In this document: piece by piece, positions 13,462 through 14,158 of the stretch | Numbering within the stretch: position 1 is the first letter of the stretch | Layout of the letters: every line of letters starts with the position of its first letter | From: Alphaproteobacteria bacterium | Lineage (GTDB): Bacteria > Pseudomonadota > Alphaproteobacteria > ATCC43930 > CGMCC-115725 | DNA length: 14,158 nucleotides | Assembly (NCBI GenBank): GCA_005888515.1 | Contig: VAZR01000246.1 | Span: 1 to 14,158 of the forward strand | Direction of reading: 5' to 3' | The notes under the pieces: model-generated | The model's input: only the letters and a program-made list of their open reading frames with translations | The model's database searches: none | Told to the model about the DNA's origin: nothing | Made by a program: the position numbers and the translations under genes

Positions 13462-14158
13462 GTGAGCAAGCGCGGCAAGATCGTCCTTTTGCACTTCGTC
13501 GGCCAGATGCCGCTCGCCGGGATTGCGTGGCAGGCCGTTAATTACCTCGTCGGCCTGGAAAAGCTTGGTTACGAAACCTGGTACGTCGAGGATCACGGCG
13601 CCAATCCTTACGATCCGCGCATCAGCAGCGTCGTCATGGATTGCGAATACAACTTAGCTTATCTGCGCGCCGCGATGGAGCGGCATGGCCTGGGCGGGCG
13701 CTGGGCCTATTGGGACGCGATCAACGATGTCTATCACGGCCTCTCGCGTGAACAGGTCCGGGCGCTGTATGCCGAGGCGGACGGGCTGATCAACCTATGC
13801 GGCGCCACCCAGCTGCGCGAGGAGCATTTGCGCTGCCCGGTGCGCATCATGATCGATACCGACCCGGTCTATGAGCAGATCAAATACGCCAAGGCTGATC
13901 CGGCGGCGCGCGCCTATGTCGATGCCCACACCCATTTTTTTACCTACGGCGCCAATCTCGGCAGCCCGGAATGCCCGATACCGCTGTCCGGGGTGCCGTG
14001 GCGGGGGACCCGGCCGCCGGTCGATCTCGACCTCTGGCCTGAGCCCGCAGAAGGCATCGCGCCCCCCTGCTTCACGACGATCGCGACCTGGGAAAACAAG
14101 GGAAAGAACATCGATTTCGGCGGCCAGAGCTATCTCTGGTCGAAACACACCAATTTTC
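13462..14158 (+). CDS. Glycosyltransferase-like protein, N-terminal part, runs off window
   Basis: An uninterrupted frame of 232 codons from GTG at 13462 to the window end; the next in-frame stop upstream is at 13417 and no better start lies between. The N-terminus, KIVLLHFVGQMPLAGIAWQ then AVNYLVGLEKLGYETWYVED, has the strand-loop-helix pattern of the N-terminal Rossmann domain of GT-B glycosyltransferases (glycine-rich loop, then GxxVxxVED). Later parts include YAEADGLINLCGATQL, RIMIDTDPVYEQIK and a HTHFFTYGANLG stretch that could belong to the acceptor-binding side. The sugar-nucleotide-binding C-terminal domain lies outside. High G+C and codon use agree with the core genome. I recognise the general pattern of a poorly characterised glycosyltransferase-like family but cannot name donor or acceptor. 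It diverges from fdxA. Confidence 0.75.
   Translation, partial: MSKRGKIVLLHFVGQMPLAGIAWQAVNYLVGLEKLGYETWYVEDHGANPYDPRISSVVMDCEYNLAYLRAAMERHGLGGRWAYWDAINDVYHGLSREQVRALYAEADGLINLCGATQLREEHLRCPVRIMIDTDPVYEQIKYAKADPAARAYVDAHTHFFTYGANLGSPECPIPLSGVPWRGTRPPVDLDLWPEPAEGIAPPCFTTIATWENKGKNIDFGGQSYLWSKHTNF

Noticed and set aside
13225..13596. 123-codon minus-strand frame upstream of fdxA
   Set aside because: It overlaps the start of the rightward glycosyltransferase-like gene, shows no S4-like or other domain, and has shadow-type composition.

Overview
The window is a G+C-rich bacterial chromosome segment, most likely from an alphaproteobacterium. The grouping of EF-P with its lysine ligase, an inositol-monophosphatase family gene, a MotA/MotB-like envelope pair, a CarD/CdnL regulator and a seven-iron ferredoxin all fit that class. 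The genus cannot be fixed from the sequence. No rRNA, tRNA, CRISPR array, transposase or integrase was seen.

Layout. Left edge (1-2058): a truncated epmA (EF-P lysine ligase) reads leftward and diverges from efp, which is followed by a SuhB-like phosphatase and a small secreted four-cysteine protein. At 2312-4895 a MotA/TolQ-like membrane channel protein is paired with a MotB/OmpA-like protein that carries an unusually long periplasmic coiled coil. At 5143-8100 lie three components of a carbohydrate ABC importer (two permeases and a UgpC/MalK-type ATPase) with no solute-binding protein gene beside them. A 12-bp palindrome and an 8-bp hairpin sit in the leader, and a textbook intrinsic terminator ends the unit. 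Two short-chain dehydrogenases follow (8175-9706) and probably act on the imported compound.

The stretch from about 9767 to 11300 looks foreign or decaying. It has lower G+C, a TTG-started exported WD40-type propeller whose seventh blade is cut short by an apparent one-base frameshift, and then about 300 bases of gene remnants. Related GC-rich repeats flank it. The right side reads leftward: fdxA, carD, then a calcineurin-like phosphatase homologue whose metal-binding motifs are nearly all replaced. Between fdxA and carD an intrinsic terminator points rightward although no rightward gene precedes it, which suggests a small RNA. The window ends inside a rightward GTG-started gene resembling GT-B glycosyltransferases.

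How the genes work together. EpmA and EF-P form a translation-factor modification pair; EF-P keeps the lysine that EpmA modifies. The MotA/MotB-like pair is likely an ion-driven envelope machine anchored in peptidoglycan. The ABC importer and dehydrogenases look like an uptake-and-oxidation pathway for a sugar or polyol. CarD and the pseudo-phosphatase are probably one transcription unit. The best candidates for undescribed biology are the long-coiled-coil MotAB-like pair, the CarD-linked pseudo-phosphatase, the orphan terminator/sRNA candidate and the repeat-flanked WD40 segment.
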